This document shows, piece by piece, positions 23,701 to 29,600 of a stretch of 64,000 nt of DNA. The notes under the pieces were generated by a model that ran no database searches, was not told the DNA's origin, and saw only the letters and a list, made by a program, of their open reading frames with translations. Both the position numbers and the translations under genes were made by a program. This DNA is from Branchinecta lynchi (Eukaryota; Arthropoda; Branchiopoda; Anostraca; Branchinectidae): NCBI GenBank assembly GCA_023053575.1, contig JAKZAP010000017.1:1309501-1373500 (forward strand). Direction: 5' to 3'. Position 1 is the first letter of the stretch; every line of letters starts with the position of its first letter.

Positions 23701-24128
23701 ATTTTTTTACTTTTCCAAGTAAGCTGTCTCCCTCAGAAAAGAGAACATAACATTTTACGTAATGACTTATATTTCTACAAGACACAGCACTGTAGAGCTT
23801 TCTCATAGATGACTACCGGATGACTCTCTGACTAGGAAAGAATCTGCGAAGGACAGACATCACTTTCAGACAATAATTTCTACTCGTGCCTTACCAGCAA
23901 ACTGTAGTGACAAAATAAAGAAGAATGCCAGCACTACCATACAAACATTTCAGGGATGTGCAGTGAAACTATTAAGAAAAGTAAGTTCAACATTTAAAAT
24001 TTTGGTTGTCTAGGCTAGCCTTGACCAGGAATGTTGAGGATGGGGTAAAATTGCTCACCTGTTTCCTTGGCTAAATGGTAGAACTTATCCTGACGGGATT
24101 TTCCTTTAGTTTTCGTTTTCTTTGGCAT
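2556..24128 (-). CDS. FTSJ3: FTSJ3/Spb1 pre-rRNA 2'-O-ribose methyltransferase, gene level (3' end outside window)
   Basis: Eleven coding exons join in phase: 24128-24059, 23219-23067, 22119-21973, 20050-19764, 18710-18534, 15262-14834, 11693-11566, 8730-8508, 6271-5920, 3947-3757, 2743-2556. All introns are GT-AG. They give about 782 codons; vertebrate FTSJ3 is about 850, so one or more exons (roughly 60 residues) lie left of base 1. Visible domains in order: FtsJ/RrmJ Rossmann methyltransferase (about 20-205, SAM motif [10 protein letters not shown] at 50-59, tetrad K32-D118-K158-E193), a DUF3381-type charged coiled region (about 235-420), acidic Ser/Asp/Glu linkers, then the Spb1 C-terminal domain (about 657 onward). 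The family acts in the nucleolus on pre-60S particles: yeast Spb1 methylates the large-subunit rRNA A-loop and human FTSJ3 works in pre-rRNA processing. The start ATG at 24128 has A at -3 and opens the basic N-terminus. Introns are full of transposons but every exon reads intact, so the gene is probably functional. Confidence 0.95.
3094..3365. mobile_element. inverted-repeat element, family C copy 1
   Basis: Left AGTTGCGTTTTTGCAGG and right CTGCAAAACACAACT are inverse ends; ATG flanks both sides. The interior holds many short ACCACGGTATCTGATA-type repeats in both orientations. In FTSJ3 intron 10. Confidence 0.7.
3757..3947 (-). CDS. FTSJ3: FTSJ3 exon 10 (start of Spb1 C-terminal domain)
   Basis: Residues 656-719. 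[20 protein letters not shown] then [20 protein letters not shown] is the most conserved part of the Spb1_C domain. It ends PPPVTK in phase 0. Donor AAGGTATGC. Confidence 0.95.
4444..4504 (+). mobile_element. family E terminal fragment
   Basis: TTGCCGTTCCCTTCAATTCC ... GGGGAACGACGAGAATACGTCT is the right end only of family E. Confidence 0.75.
4556..5520 (+). repeat. repeat M copy split by family A
   Basis: The left part 4556-4608 (GTTCCCTCTACAGATAGCTC) and right part 5247-5520 (GCGATAAGCAACGGCGAAGA, GACAGAAGTTCTATCTGATT) are collinear with the uninterrupted M copies. Confidence 0.55.
4609..5246 (+). mobile_element. TTAA-flanked MITE, family A copy 2 (nested in repeat M)
   Basis: Starts TTAAAGTATAACTGAAAAGCC and ends CTTTTCGGTTAAACTATAA (the right TTAA has mutated to ATAA). 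It shares the interior of copy 1 (TGTGTCATTT, CACTATCTGCTCTA, ACGGAAATTCCACTA). It splits a copy of repeat M that is continuous at 22505-22860. Confidence 0.8.
5920..6271 (-). CDS. FTSJ3: FTSJ3 exon 9 (acidic linker)
   Basis: Residues 539-655 plus one base. Starts [20 protein letters not shown], where FTSJ3 proteins have a conserved 'F' before the acidic tract, followed by a Ser/Asp repeat ([17 protein letters not shown]). It ends FEVVSKAET; the donor is CACGTAAGG. Low complexity is normal for this linker. Confidence 0.92.
6436..7275 (+). pseudogene. decayed LEA-like repetitive hydrophilic coding sequence
   Basis: An open frame 6436-6937 is Ala/Val/Thr/Asp/Gln-rich ([40 protein letters not shown]). 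A second frame follows ([20 protein letters not shown] then KDTAEQVM), and a third ([20 protein letters not shown] then [20 protein letters not shown]). The K-E-T-V-K / A-K-D-T-A-E-Q pattern with an 11-residue feel resembles group-3 LEA proteins. Frames are broken by two shifts. It lies in FTSJ3 intron 8, antisense. The family call is an inference from composition and motif only. Confidence 0.4.
7306..8125 (+). repeat. 281-bp tandem repeat, 2.9 copies (family N)
   Basis: Units start at 7306, 7587 and 7868 (GGCTCGGTCATGTCAGTGAT), exactly 281 bp apart, and contain ACCAAGTTTCATCTCGATCC and ACCGGATCCGGTCCGG. Related sequence occurs at 61660-62170 and, inverted, at 40740-42690. Confidence 0.92.
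8508..8730 (-). CDS. FTSJ3: FTSJ3 exon 8
   Basis: Residues 464-538. An acidic [15 protein letters not shown] block is followed by [24 protein letters not shown], the 'HPLITDLE' motif found in Spb1/FTSJ3, and a K-rich end. Acceptor TTGCAG; donor CAGGTAAGC. Confidence 0.93.
8765..8905 (+). repeat. low-complexity GGATTCGAATCC satellite
   Basis: GAATCCGAATCCAGGTTCGT, CCGGATTCGAATCAGGTTTC, AAGCTGGATTCGGATTTC. It starts 35 bp upstream of FTSJ3 exon 8, next to the polypyrimidine tract. Confidence 0.7.
9153..9525 (-). mobile_element. non-LTR 3' fragment with (TCTAA)n tail
   Basis: The minus frame 9521-9327 encodes [20 protein letters not shown] then [18 protein letters not shown], similar to the fragment at 37045-37435. 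The tail AATCTAATCTAATCTAATCC lies at 9153-9171. Confidence 0.65.
9625..9760 (-). mobile_element. non-LTR-like 3' end
   Basis: The plus-strand view TTCAATTCAATTCAGATTTA at 9625-9645 is a reversed (TGAAT)n-type tail next to an A/T-rich 3' UTR. No coding sequence was seen. Confidence 0.4.
9766..10038. mobile_element. inverted-repeat MITE rich in GTTAAC
   Basis: GGTGGCGTTCTTCACACTTA ... TTAAGTTCCGGAACGCAACC, about 270 bp. At least eight GTTAAC/GTTAAG-type motifs separated by AACAATT, CGATC or AACTG, many self-complementary. In FTSJ3 intron 7. Confidence 0.75.
10040..11055. other. intron sequence, nothing recognised
   Basis: Part of FTSJ3 intron 7. Overlapping short frames near 10250-10730 have no conserved motif. 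Confidence 0.5.
11060..11344. mobile_element. inverted-repeat MITE, family D copy 1
   Basis: GAGCGTGTTCCATCCTACTT ... AAGGGTGGAACACGCTC. The interior has GTAGTTACTACGC palindromes and AAGGCTGGAACG. In FTSJ3 intron 7. Confidence 0.85.
11566..11693 (-). CDS. FTSJ3: FTSJ3 exon 7
   Basis: Residues 422-463 plus two bases. A short acidic then basic linker ([18 protein letters not shown], then [20 protein letters not shown]). The sequence is weakly conserved in the family, but flanking consensus splice sites and phase agreement with exons 6 and 8 support it. Confidence 0.85.
11734..12010 (+). mobile_element. TTAA MITE, family A copy 3 (truncated)
   Basis: TTAAAGTTCAACTGAAAAGAC start, then TTTCTGTCATTTAATTGAAT and the CACTATCTACTCTTGTTATG interior. 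The right half is missing after about 12010. Confidence 0.75.
12230..12925 (+). repeat. 137-bp tandem repeat, about five copies
   Basis: TTTAAC at 12411, 12548, 12685 and 12822 marks a 137-bp period. Each unit has CCGGATTCCGGACGAACTAC and TTCACCATCGTGCTCAGCAT. The first copy is most diverged and the last ones are nearly identical. In FTSJ3 intron 6. Confidence 0.92.
12926..13165 (+). repeat. dispersed repeat with GACGGACGGACGG end
   Basis: GGGCTACAGAGCCCATCTAC, CATACCAAGTTTCATCAAAA and ACAGACGGACGGACGGGC. A related piece is at 3460-3500 (GGGCTACGGGGCCCATCTCC). Confidence 0.55.
13166..13815. other. intron sequence, nothing recognised
   Basis: FTSJ3 intron 6, A/T-rich. An 84-codon frame at 13563-13814 has no recognisable family or splice signals and is not called. 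Confidence 0.5.
13816..14230 (+). mobile_element. inverted-repeat MITE, family E copy 1
   Basis: AGGCGTATTCTCGCCGTTCC ... GGGAACGGCGAGAATACGCCT with TAT on both sides. GC-rich ends full of GGGGAACGGCGAG, A/T-rich centre. In FTSJ3 intron 6. Confidence 0.9.
14231..14833. other. intron sequence, nothing recognised
   Basis: FTSJ3 intron 6 between family E copy 1 and the exon 6 donor; no repeat or frame identified. Confidence 0.5.
14834..15262 (-). CDS. FTSJ3: FTSJ3 exon 6 (DUF3381 helical region)
   Basis: Residues 279-421, 143 codons, phase 0 at both ends. Reads [20 protein letters not shown] and [20 protein letters not shown], the conserved entry to DUF3381, then a long K/E-rich coiled coil and the conserved [13 protein letters not shown]. 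The acceptor is TTTTTAG and the donor ATAGTAAGT. Confidence 0.94.
15340..15755 (+). mobile_element. non-LTR 3' fragment with (ATTC)n tail
   Basis: Short coding remnants ([15 protein letters not shown], then [20 protein letters not shown] in another frame) are followed by TGGCCCCACGGGCTTTTTGG and AATAAATTCATTCATTC. The end structure matches the element at 16980-17889. Confidence 0.6.
15943..16585 (+). repeat. repeat F copy 1 (643 bp)
   Basis: Matches 46284-46926 over the full length at well above 90 percent by eye, same orientation. In copy 2 it lies inside the hAT-like element, so this copy may be a fragment of such an element. In FTSJ3 intron 5. Confidence 0.85.
16980..17889 (+). mobile_element. 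5'-truncated non-LTR retrotransposon with (ATTC)n tail
   Basis: Contains the RT fragment 17091-17579, a 3' UTR and the AATAAATTTCATTCATTCAT tail at about 17861-17889. It is in FTSJ3 intron 5 in antisense. The 5' junction is not sharp. Confidence 0.7.
17091..17579 (+). pseudogene. non-LTR reverse transcriptase fragment
   Basis: One frame reads [20 protein letters not shown], a Y-T-D-D version of the RT active site, then CLGLSFNPN, one TAG stop (17241), and [18 protein letters not shown] onward to FYK. This is the palm and thumb of a non-LTR RT, with an unusually open frame. Confidence 0.8.
18534..18710 (-). CDS. FTSJ3: FTSJ3 exon 5
   Basis: Residues 220-278, phase 0 at both ends. [20 protein letters not shown] is the KPKAEGY stretch that follows the methyltransferase domain in FTSJ3 and Spb1, then [13 protein letters not shown]. 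The acceptor is TTCAAG and the donor GAGGTAACA. Confidence 0.93.
19092..19140 (+). repeat. poly-G / poly-C pair
   Basis: A G-run of about 18 and a C-run of about 14 separated by TGAACCCCCTAATCA can pair as a hairpin. One of about fifteen G or C runs of 10 or more in the window. Confidence 0.85.
19307..19697 (+). mobile_element. inverted-repeat MITE, family E copy 2
   Basis: AGGCGTATTCTTGCCGTTCC ... CGGCGAGGATACGCCT with TTT on both sides. It lies 66 bp downstream of the FTSJ3 exon 4 donor. Confidence 0.9.
19764..20050 (-). CDS. FTSJ3: FTSJ3 exon 4 (end of methyltransferase fold)
   Basis: Residues 124-219. Contains [14 protein letters not shown] with catalytic K158 and [12 protein letters not shown] with E193, then [18 protein letters not shown], the family's link out of the Rossmann domain. 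It ends in phase 0. A 391-bp MITE (19307-19697) lies 66 bp past its donor. Confidence 0.95.
20442..20889. mobile_element. second TTAA-flanked inverted-repeat element
   Basis: TTAAAGGACACCTGAA at the left and TTCAGGTGTCCTTTAA at the right are exact inverse copies 450 bp apart, each with a TTAA. No coding capacity. In FTSJ3 intron 3. Confidence 0.65.
20880..21006 (+). repeat. two-copy direct repeat, about 65 bp
   Basis: AGAGAAACAAACTTGCGGGT...AAAGCTTAGATGCTGTC occurs twice in a row with a few substitutions. Confidence 0.8.
21000..21257 (+). mobile_element. non-LTR-like 3' UTR with (ATTG)n tail
   Basis: Ends AATAAAACTGATTGATTGAT at 21230-21257, a tetranucleotide tail like the other elements here. 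No coding sequence remains, so the class is inferred. Confidence 0.45.
21345..21640 (-). repeat. repeat M copy (diverged)
   Basis: Minus-strand similarity around the AGCTGTTTGTAGAGGTAAGG and GAGTTGATGCCCGTCTACTT blocks (plus-strand view) to other M copies. In FTSJ3 intron 3. Confidence 0.45.
21973..22119 (-). CDS. FTSJ3: FTSJ3 exon 3 (catalytic Asp)
   Basis: Residues 75-124. Reads [20 protein letters not shown] and ends [13 protein letters not shown], the DGAPN motif of FtsJ enzymes with the catalytic Asp at 118. The donor is GGTAAGT. Confidence 0.95.
22505..22860 (-). repeat. repeat M copy
   Basis: Minus-strand copy with GTTACCTCTACAATTAGCTA and AGAATCTCCCTATCTCTG-like ends. It shows the unbroken site of family A copy 2. 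In FTSJ3 intron 2. Confidence 0.55.
23067..23219 (-). CDS. FTSJ3: FTSJ3 exon 2 (SAM-binding motif)
   Basis: Residues 24-75. Carries YRSRAAFKL with the first catalytic lysine (K32) and the S-adenosylmethionine loop [14 protein letters not shown] at 50-63. The acceptor is TTTTAAG and the donor GGTAAGT; phases match exons 1 and 3. Confidence 0.95.
23388..23691 (+). mobile_element. hAT-like MITE, family K copy 1
   Basis: TAGGGGCGTCATGACTGG ... GGCTAGTAACGCCTCTG with the exact 8-bp duplication CCTAGGAG at 23380-23387 and 23692-23699. The interior is an array of AAAACAGTCGGTTTTTC-type units. In FTSJ3 intron 1. Confidence 0.9.
24059..24128 (-). CDS. FTSJ3: FTSJ3 exon 1 (start codon)
   Basis: Encodes residues 1-23 plus the first base of Gly24. 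It begins [20 protein letters not shown], the usual short basic N-terminus of Spb1/FTSJ3 proteins. The donor GGTGAGC follows at 24058. The bases before the ATG (AACA) fit an animal start context. Confidence 0.93.
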
Positions 24129-24574
24129 TGTTTCTTATATTTAAATTAATCAGCAAATATTGAAATCCACGTGCCCCTTATTGAGAAATCTCTGCGATGG
24201 GTAGTACTAGGTACGGGCCCGATCGCGAAGAAGGAACAAGTTTAGTTTGCCGCGATATGGACCGAGATCCAGTGGACCGGTTTCTGCAACTTTTTCTTGC
24301 AAATTTGAAATTTCGCGAACGGCACGATTTTTTATTGAACCACGCCCCTCAAGAAGCAACGAATGCAGTTATAGCAGTATGTTGCATTGCATTGGCATTA
24401 TAGTCATGACGGCTGATTATGAGCTGTTAGAACTACAACACTGACTGTTCTTGTCCATTGCGGACCAAGTTGGGGATTAGGGGAGTAGTCCCCCTCCCAC
24501 CGCATCCCTTTAGTTATGCCCCTGAGTATAAGGAAAGGAACTATACAAACCACTTAAGCAACTATACCTGCAAA

Positions 24575-24766
24575 CAGGGGTGTCACGGCTGGGGAAAGAG
24601 GGGAGGACGCCCCCCCCCCCCCCAATGCTGTCGGCCAGTTGGTAAAAAATAAAGAGTCGCGCGAACCGCCGCGATTTTTCGTAAAAAATAGCAATCTTTC
24701 GACTCAAAAATAGTCGTGAAAGATTACCAGCCAATCGGTAAATGCCTTGCCCCCCCCCCCCCAGAA
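24575..24766 (+). mobile_element. family K copy 3 (partial)
   Basis: CAGGGGTGTCACGGCTGGGG start, a C-run, CAATGCTGTCGGCCAGTTGG and a short AAAATAGTCG interior. The right terminus is lost in a poly-C run. Confidence 0.65.
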
Positions 24767-24872
24767 AAAAAATGCAAATACTCAAACAACTGAGGATGTT
24801 CTGACTTCTGAGGCTCTACACTCTTCCCTAGGCTGGTATATTATAAGTGGGTCTCCACTGGCAATCGTAACT

Positions 24873-25167
24873 GAGCGTGTTCCATCCTTCTACAAATAGT
24901 AACTATTAGTTACTATGTCCGTTCCAACCTTACCGAAAGTTACTACGCTGACCGTTCCAACCTTCTCGAAATAGTAACTATTTGCTTACCACGCTCGGGA
25001 CCGTAGTAAGCGTAGTAACTACGGATCTCTGTAACGTGATTGGTCGGATTCGCCCGTGGCATGATATTCTGCTGGAAAATAGAAAAATCGTTCCAGCCTT
25101 GACGGCAAAAAGTCAGAATTCGTGACGTCATGTGTGGTAGCTACGGTAAGTAGGATGGAACATGCTC
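24873..25167. mobile_element. inverted-repeat MITE, family D copy 2
   Basis: GAGCGTGTTCCATCCTTCTA ... TAGGATGGAACATGCTC, in the opposite orientation to copy 1. Lies between the FTSJ3 start and the takeout-like gene, 0.7 kb upstream of the FTSJ3 ATG. Confidence 0.85.
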
Positions 25168-25442
25168 TATGTCGTAACCGTGCTCTTCTGTACGCGGTGT
25201 CGGTGTGCACTCATTGGCTGGAAACAGCCAAAGTGGCCGCTTGCGACACGTTACGATCGCTTTCGACAGCTTACGATAACCCACTTTACTTTGTTTAGTC
25301 GCAAAGTTTGATAAGGCGTTGAGGTCAGTAATGTACCTACAGCAAAAAATAGCAATAATCTGGAATCAGTAATTTGTTGCAGCGGTGATATAAAAAAAAA
25401 GGCAAGCTAGGCCCATTTTCAAGACCGTTCAGTCCCACTCGG

Positions 25443-25622
25443 AGCCGTTACTAGCCAAAATGTTTGTGGGTGGGGGGAGGACTGATCGAAAAACCGACTG
25501 TTTAAAAAAAAAAAATTACTAATTGTACAAAAACCGACTATTTTTACGAAAAATCGCGGCACTCGGTTGTTTTTTACCGACTAGCTAACAACATTGGGGG
25601 GGGGGCGTCACACGTGACGTCG
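25443..25622 (-). mobile_element. family K copy 4 (partial)
   Basis: GCCGTTACTAGCCAAAATGT at the left, AAAAACCGACTATTTTTACG units, and a G-run followed by CGTCACACGTGAC at the right. Reverse orientation. Confidence 0.65.
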
Positions 25623-26382
25623 CTGGTCCCACTGTGCTTGTGCTACCCAGCACCGAGTCTCTACATTCCATAACTTCAAGCAGAACTTGATTAAATGTCA
25701 CCAGAGGACAGTATCATTCGACAAGGGAATGTCAATTCCATCCGAACTGTTTGGCGAATGACGATATCGCTCTATTCAGAAACATATAGACGAAAAGCTA
25801 CAAACAATTTTTCGAATAACATAGCAGCAGACCGACAGATTAACACAATTACATTTGGCAAGGTTAAGACGGCTTGGGAATTATGTCCCAGATGTTTATG
25901 CCAGCCAGGGCATCGTTGAGGAAACTAACTATTCCTGTAGACAGTTTGGAAGTGATAGTGGGAATTACCTGAAAAAGAAAAATGAAATTTACAAGTACAA
26001 TTCGGTTTATTTATCCATAAATATCTTTTACAAATAAAAAACAGTCAAAAATCAACTGTTTACTTCCATGGCTGGATGCATCGCGTCAAATGTAATTAAA
26101 TATCTTTTTTCCGGATGCAACGCATCAAATGTAACTAAATTAAATTTAAAATTTGTTATCTCTTGGATAATTTGCCATAATTTTTCCATCTCTCAGCTCA
26201 CATAGAGTAGAATTTAATTTAAAAATGACTTTCACAATAATCATGCCGAATTACCAATATATACATATAAAATTTAAACACAACCAAATTACATAAATGC
26301 AAATGGAACAAAACAAATTCATTTTTAGTCGTTAGAATTAAAAAGTGTCACGAAAGATGGAACGAAGCTTTTCCTGTATCTT

Positions 26383-26682
26383 TCATGAATGCAAATTATT
26401 GGTGTTAATTTGTGGACTTTCTGGGATTTTTCCCGGGGGGTCTACTTCTGGGAGGATCGTGAATGGGTGGGAAGGCTCAGTGGCTACTGTCATGATTCGA
26501 TCCTTGAGTAACAATTTCACTACCGCTTTGTTCAGTGGGATGAAACTTACAGCATTGATAATGCCTGTTCCGAGAGTTGAAAGCATCTCATTAATTTCAC
26601 CTCCAAAATCTCCTCCTCCTAGTAGTCCCTGGAAATCGGTGACCATCTGAGAGAAGCTTAGTTGCAAATCCAGCCACTGCAT
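26383..26682 (-). CDS. takeout-like exon 5 (C-terminal helix and stop)
   Basis: Residues 191-289 and TGA. MQWLDLQLSFSQMVTDFQGL, LLGGGDFGGEINEMLSTLGT and FIPLNKAVVKLLLKDRIMTV match the last strands and amphipathic C-terminal helix of the fold; a proline-rich tail follows. A minus-strand AAATAAA at about 26004-26010 is a possible poly(A) signal. Confidence 0.82.
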   Translation of the reverse strand: MQWLDLQLSFSQMVTDFQGLLGGGDFGGEINEMLSTLGTGIINAVSFIPLNKAVVKLLLKDRIMTVATEPSHPFTILPEVDPPGKIPESPQINTNNLHS

Positions 26683-29600
26683 CTGTTGGAAGAAAAAAAG
26701 GCTGTATAAATAAAAGAGAATAAAAAGAAAGCACCTAGAAGGGGCCGAATCTTCGCGGGAAGGGGAGGATTGTTGATTCCATGACAACTCGCCACACCGA
26801 CAACTGGGAGCCGACAAGTCGCCACACAGACATGTCGCCACACCGAAAACTTGCCAAAGCGTCATTTCGCCACAGGGACGACTCGCCACAGAGACGACTT
26901 GCCACACGACCAACTCACCACATGGACAACTCGCCGCAGAAATAATGTTTTAGGTAAAACAGAAAAAACAAATTCCACAAATATGATAGACATTTTGCTT
27001 CAGTTGACCCAAGGGAATTTGGGTCCTCTAACTAATTAATCCTTTCAGTTTTTAATCCGCAATAATAATCCTATGTCTCAATTAAATATAAAACGATAGC
27101 GGTCAGGGATTCATTGTGGTATTAAGATGTCCCGACACGCACCGGTAGAGTAGCTGGGCATCTTTCACGAACCACAACAACATAGAACGTTGGCGTCTCA
27201 GCTTTAACCAGCTGATAGGATCAAGCAACCCAAGTCACTGGCCTGCTTGAAATGTTACGAGATCGAAGAAAATTTGTGGTAGGCCGACATGGACCGGATC
27301 AAGGCAGGTTGTTCTACTCCTTGGCCGAAGAAACAATACTTTAGAATTCTAACGAGAGAATCGAAAGAATTGCCAGTAGGTACAACCGTAGCAGTGCTCT
27401 TGATTTATTGAGAGTCATTGCCCATAATTATCGGCTCCATTAAACAAATTTGTTCGAACAAATGGTAATTGAATACAGTATTTATGCTATAAATGTGGCG
27501 AGCTGTCGCTGTGGCGAGTTGTCGATGTGGCAGGTTGTCGCTGTGGCAAGATGTCACTGTGGCGGGTTGTCTTGTGGCGAGATGTCACGACACGGGATTG
27601 TTTTAGGCTAAAGTAAAGACAGCAAAGTGATCTGACTTATCTTATTATTACTAGTATAGTGGGGAGACCAAAAATAGCCGAACTCAGGGCACACCGGGCC
27701 CGTTGTCGCACATCCCAAACTACAACTGATGGAGAACTATCACTGAATGCACAGCTGATGAAACCACCACTCTTTGTCACACTTGTCACCGTGTTCGTCT
27801 GGCATTGGAATCTGTCCAGTCTCCCTGTCATTCAAAGGCAGCTCCTGCAGACGAGTTGACCTCTCTTAGTATATCTTCCATGCACTGTAAAAAGTTTCTC
27901 CGAATAGGGATTAAATTTAACTGTAGTATTTGCAACTGGGATTAATGGTATCTTAGCTGGGATAAGATTAATGCGAATTAGAAATAATCTTATCTCCTCG
28001 TAGCAAATCCTGCAAGCTATATGTTCCTTCCGCCCAATCTGACTGATTTCCTGCAGGGTTTTTTTTTACAGTGCAGTTATCATGAATCCTAGACATACTG
28101 ACATGGCGGATTCTTATTTATGTTCGTTACTATTGATATGTTCCAAAATATCTGTAATAAGCACCTCTTGTCTAAATTTAATGTCGTCTTCATTTAATGA
28201 CGCGCCTCCTTTTCATCCGTAGACACAATTATGTGGATCCTACGCATGAGCTGCAAACAGAAATAAGGCATATCCTCGCCGTTCCCCTAGGACTCACGGG
28301 GAATCGAAAGGAACGGCGAGAATAGAAGGCGTCACTCCACGCGGACTCCGCGTACAGAAAACAGCGAGAACACGGGGAATGCTTCCAAAGCGGATTTTGT
28401 TCGCAAAAAAATATGCAGTTGACAAAATTGGGCTGGAGCCACTTTTTTTTTGGTTTTGTTTTTTTTCTGACTGTTTTTAATTAATTTTATGTTACACCAA
28501 CACCAGTCCTTTTTGATGGTGGTGATGATAATCGGAGCATTCCCCGTCCGAGGGGACTCGGGAGAGTACGGAGGTTGATTCCCTGGAAAAAACAAAACCG
28601 CGGGGACTCCTCGGGTAACGGCGAGAATATGCCTATAGGCTACTATAGAGCACGATGTCGGCACTTTTACAAATCTCGTTTCCAGATTCAGACGATCAAA
28701 CTGAAGTGTATACTAGCTTGATACTAGTTAATCCGGACTCTATAACTCGGTGCTTGTTTCCATTTCCATGGCTCAATATTTCTAGCTTGGGAGCCTCTGA
28801 GTACAGTTGTACACATGAGATACACATGACCGATCACACAAACCTGAAGCTGTCCAGTCCTGACATTCACAGTGATCCCTCCCCCTCCACCAAAGGATGC
28901 ATCGGAGATATCGATGGTGTAAGGACCTTCTCCATACAAAGGCAGGACCCCGAGGGTGAGACCATCCAACCAATAGTCACCACTGACCTACAATTGAACA
29001 TGTTTCTCTGCTTTATTTGCAAACAGGCAGGCGGACAGTTTTCGTATCAGTCAAGGAGGAGCAGATCCGTCTGTTTTATCCTCGATCGGACACAAATCTC
29101 AGTGCGAGAGTTGCGTTTTGCAGATACCGTGGTATCTGATATCACGGTCAAATGGCGTTTTTAGGTATCGTGGTATCTGGGCACAGATACTACTGTCAGA
29201 CCATGGTGTCTGAAAAAGTCATCTCACTTTCATCGCTACCAACAATAGACTACGATTTTGTCAAATTGGTGAGAAAGAAGTTTGTAACTTAGTTTTCTTT
29301 AGGGATGACGTCGAAAAACGCAATTTCGGCGACAGTCGTCGTTTTTGCGGAGCAACCGTTGTATCAGATACCAAGGCAACTGCAAAAACGACTAACTGCA
29401 CATTCAGTTACCGTGGTAACAGATACCATGATATCTGCAAAGCGCAACTATTGCAATTGTACCAATAGTTCTTGCGACTGAGATGCCAGTGATCTGAATT
29501 TGGATTTACCTACTACAGCTGCAACAGCCTGCACTCTCTATCGGTCATCCTGTAGGAGAAAACCAAACATATAGCTGGCAGATGCGCTGAAAACGTGACC

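Noticed and set aside
26683..26913. Upstream extension of the last takeout-like exon as one 176-codon frame
   Set aside because: The extension runs through an acceptor (TTCCAACAG) and into minisatellite Q. The spliced model keeps phase with exon 4.
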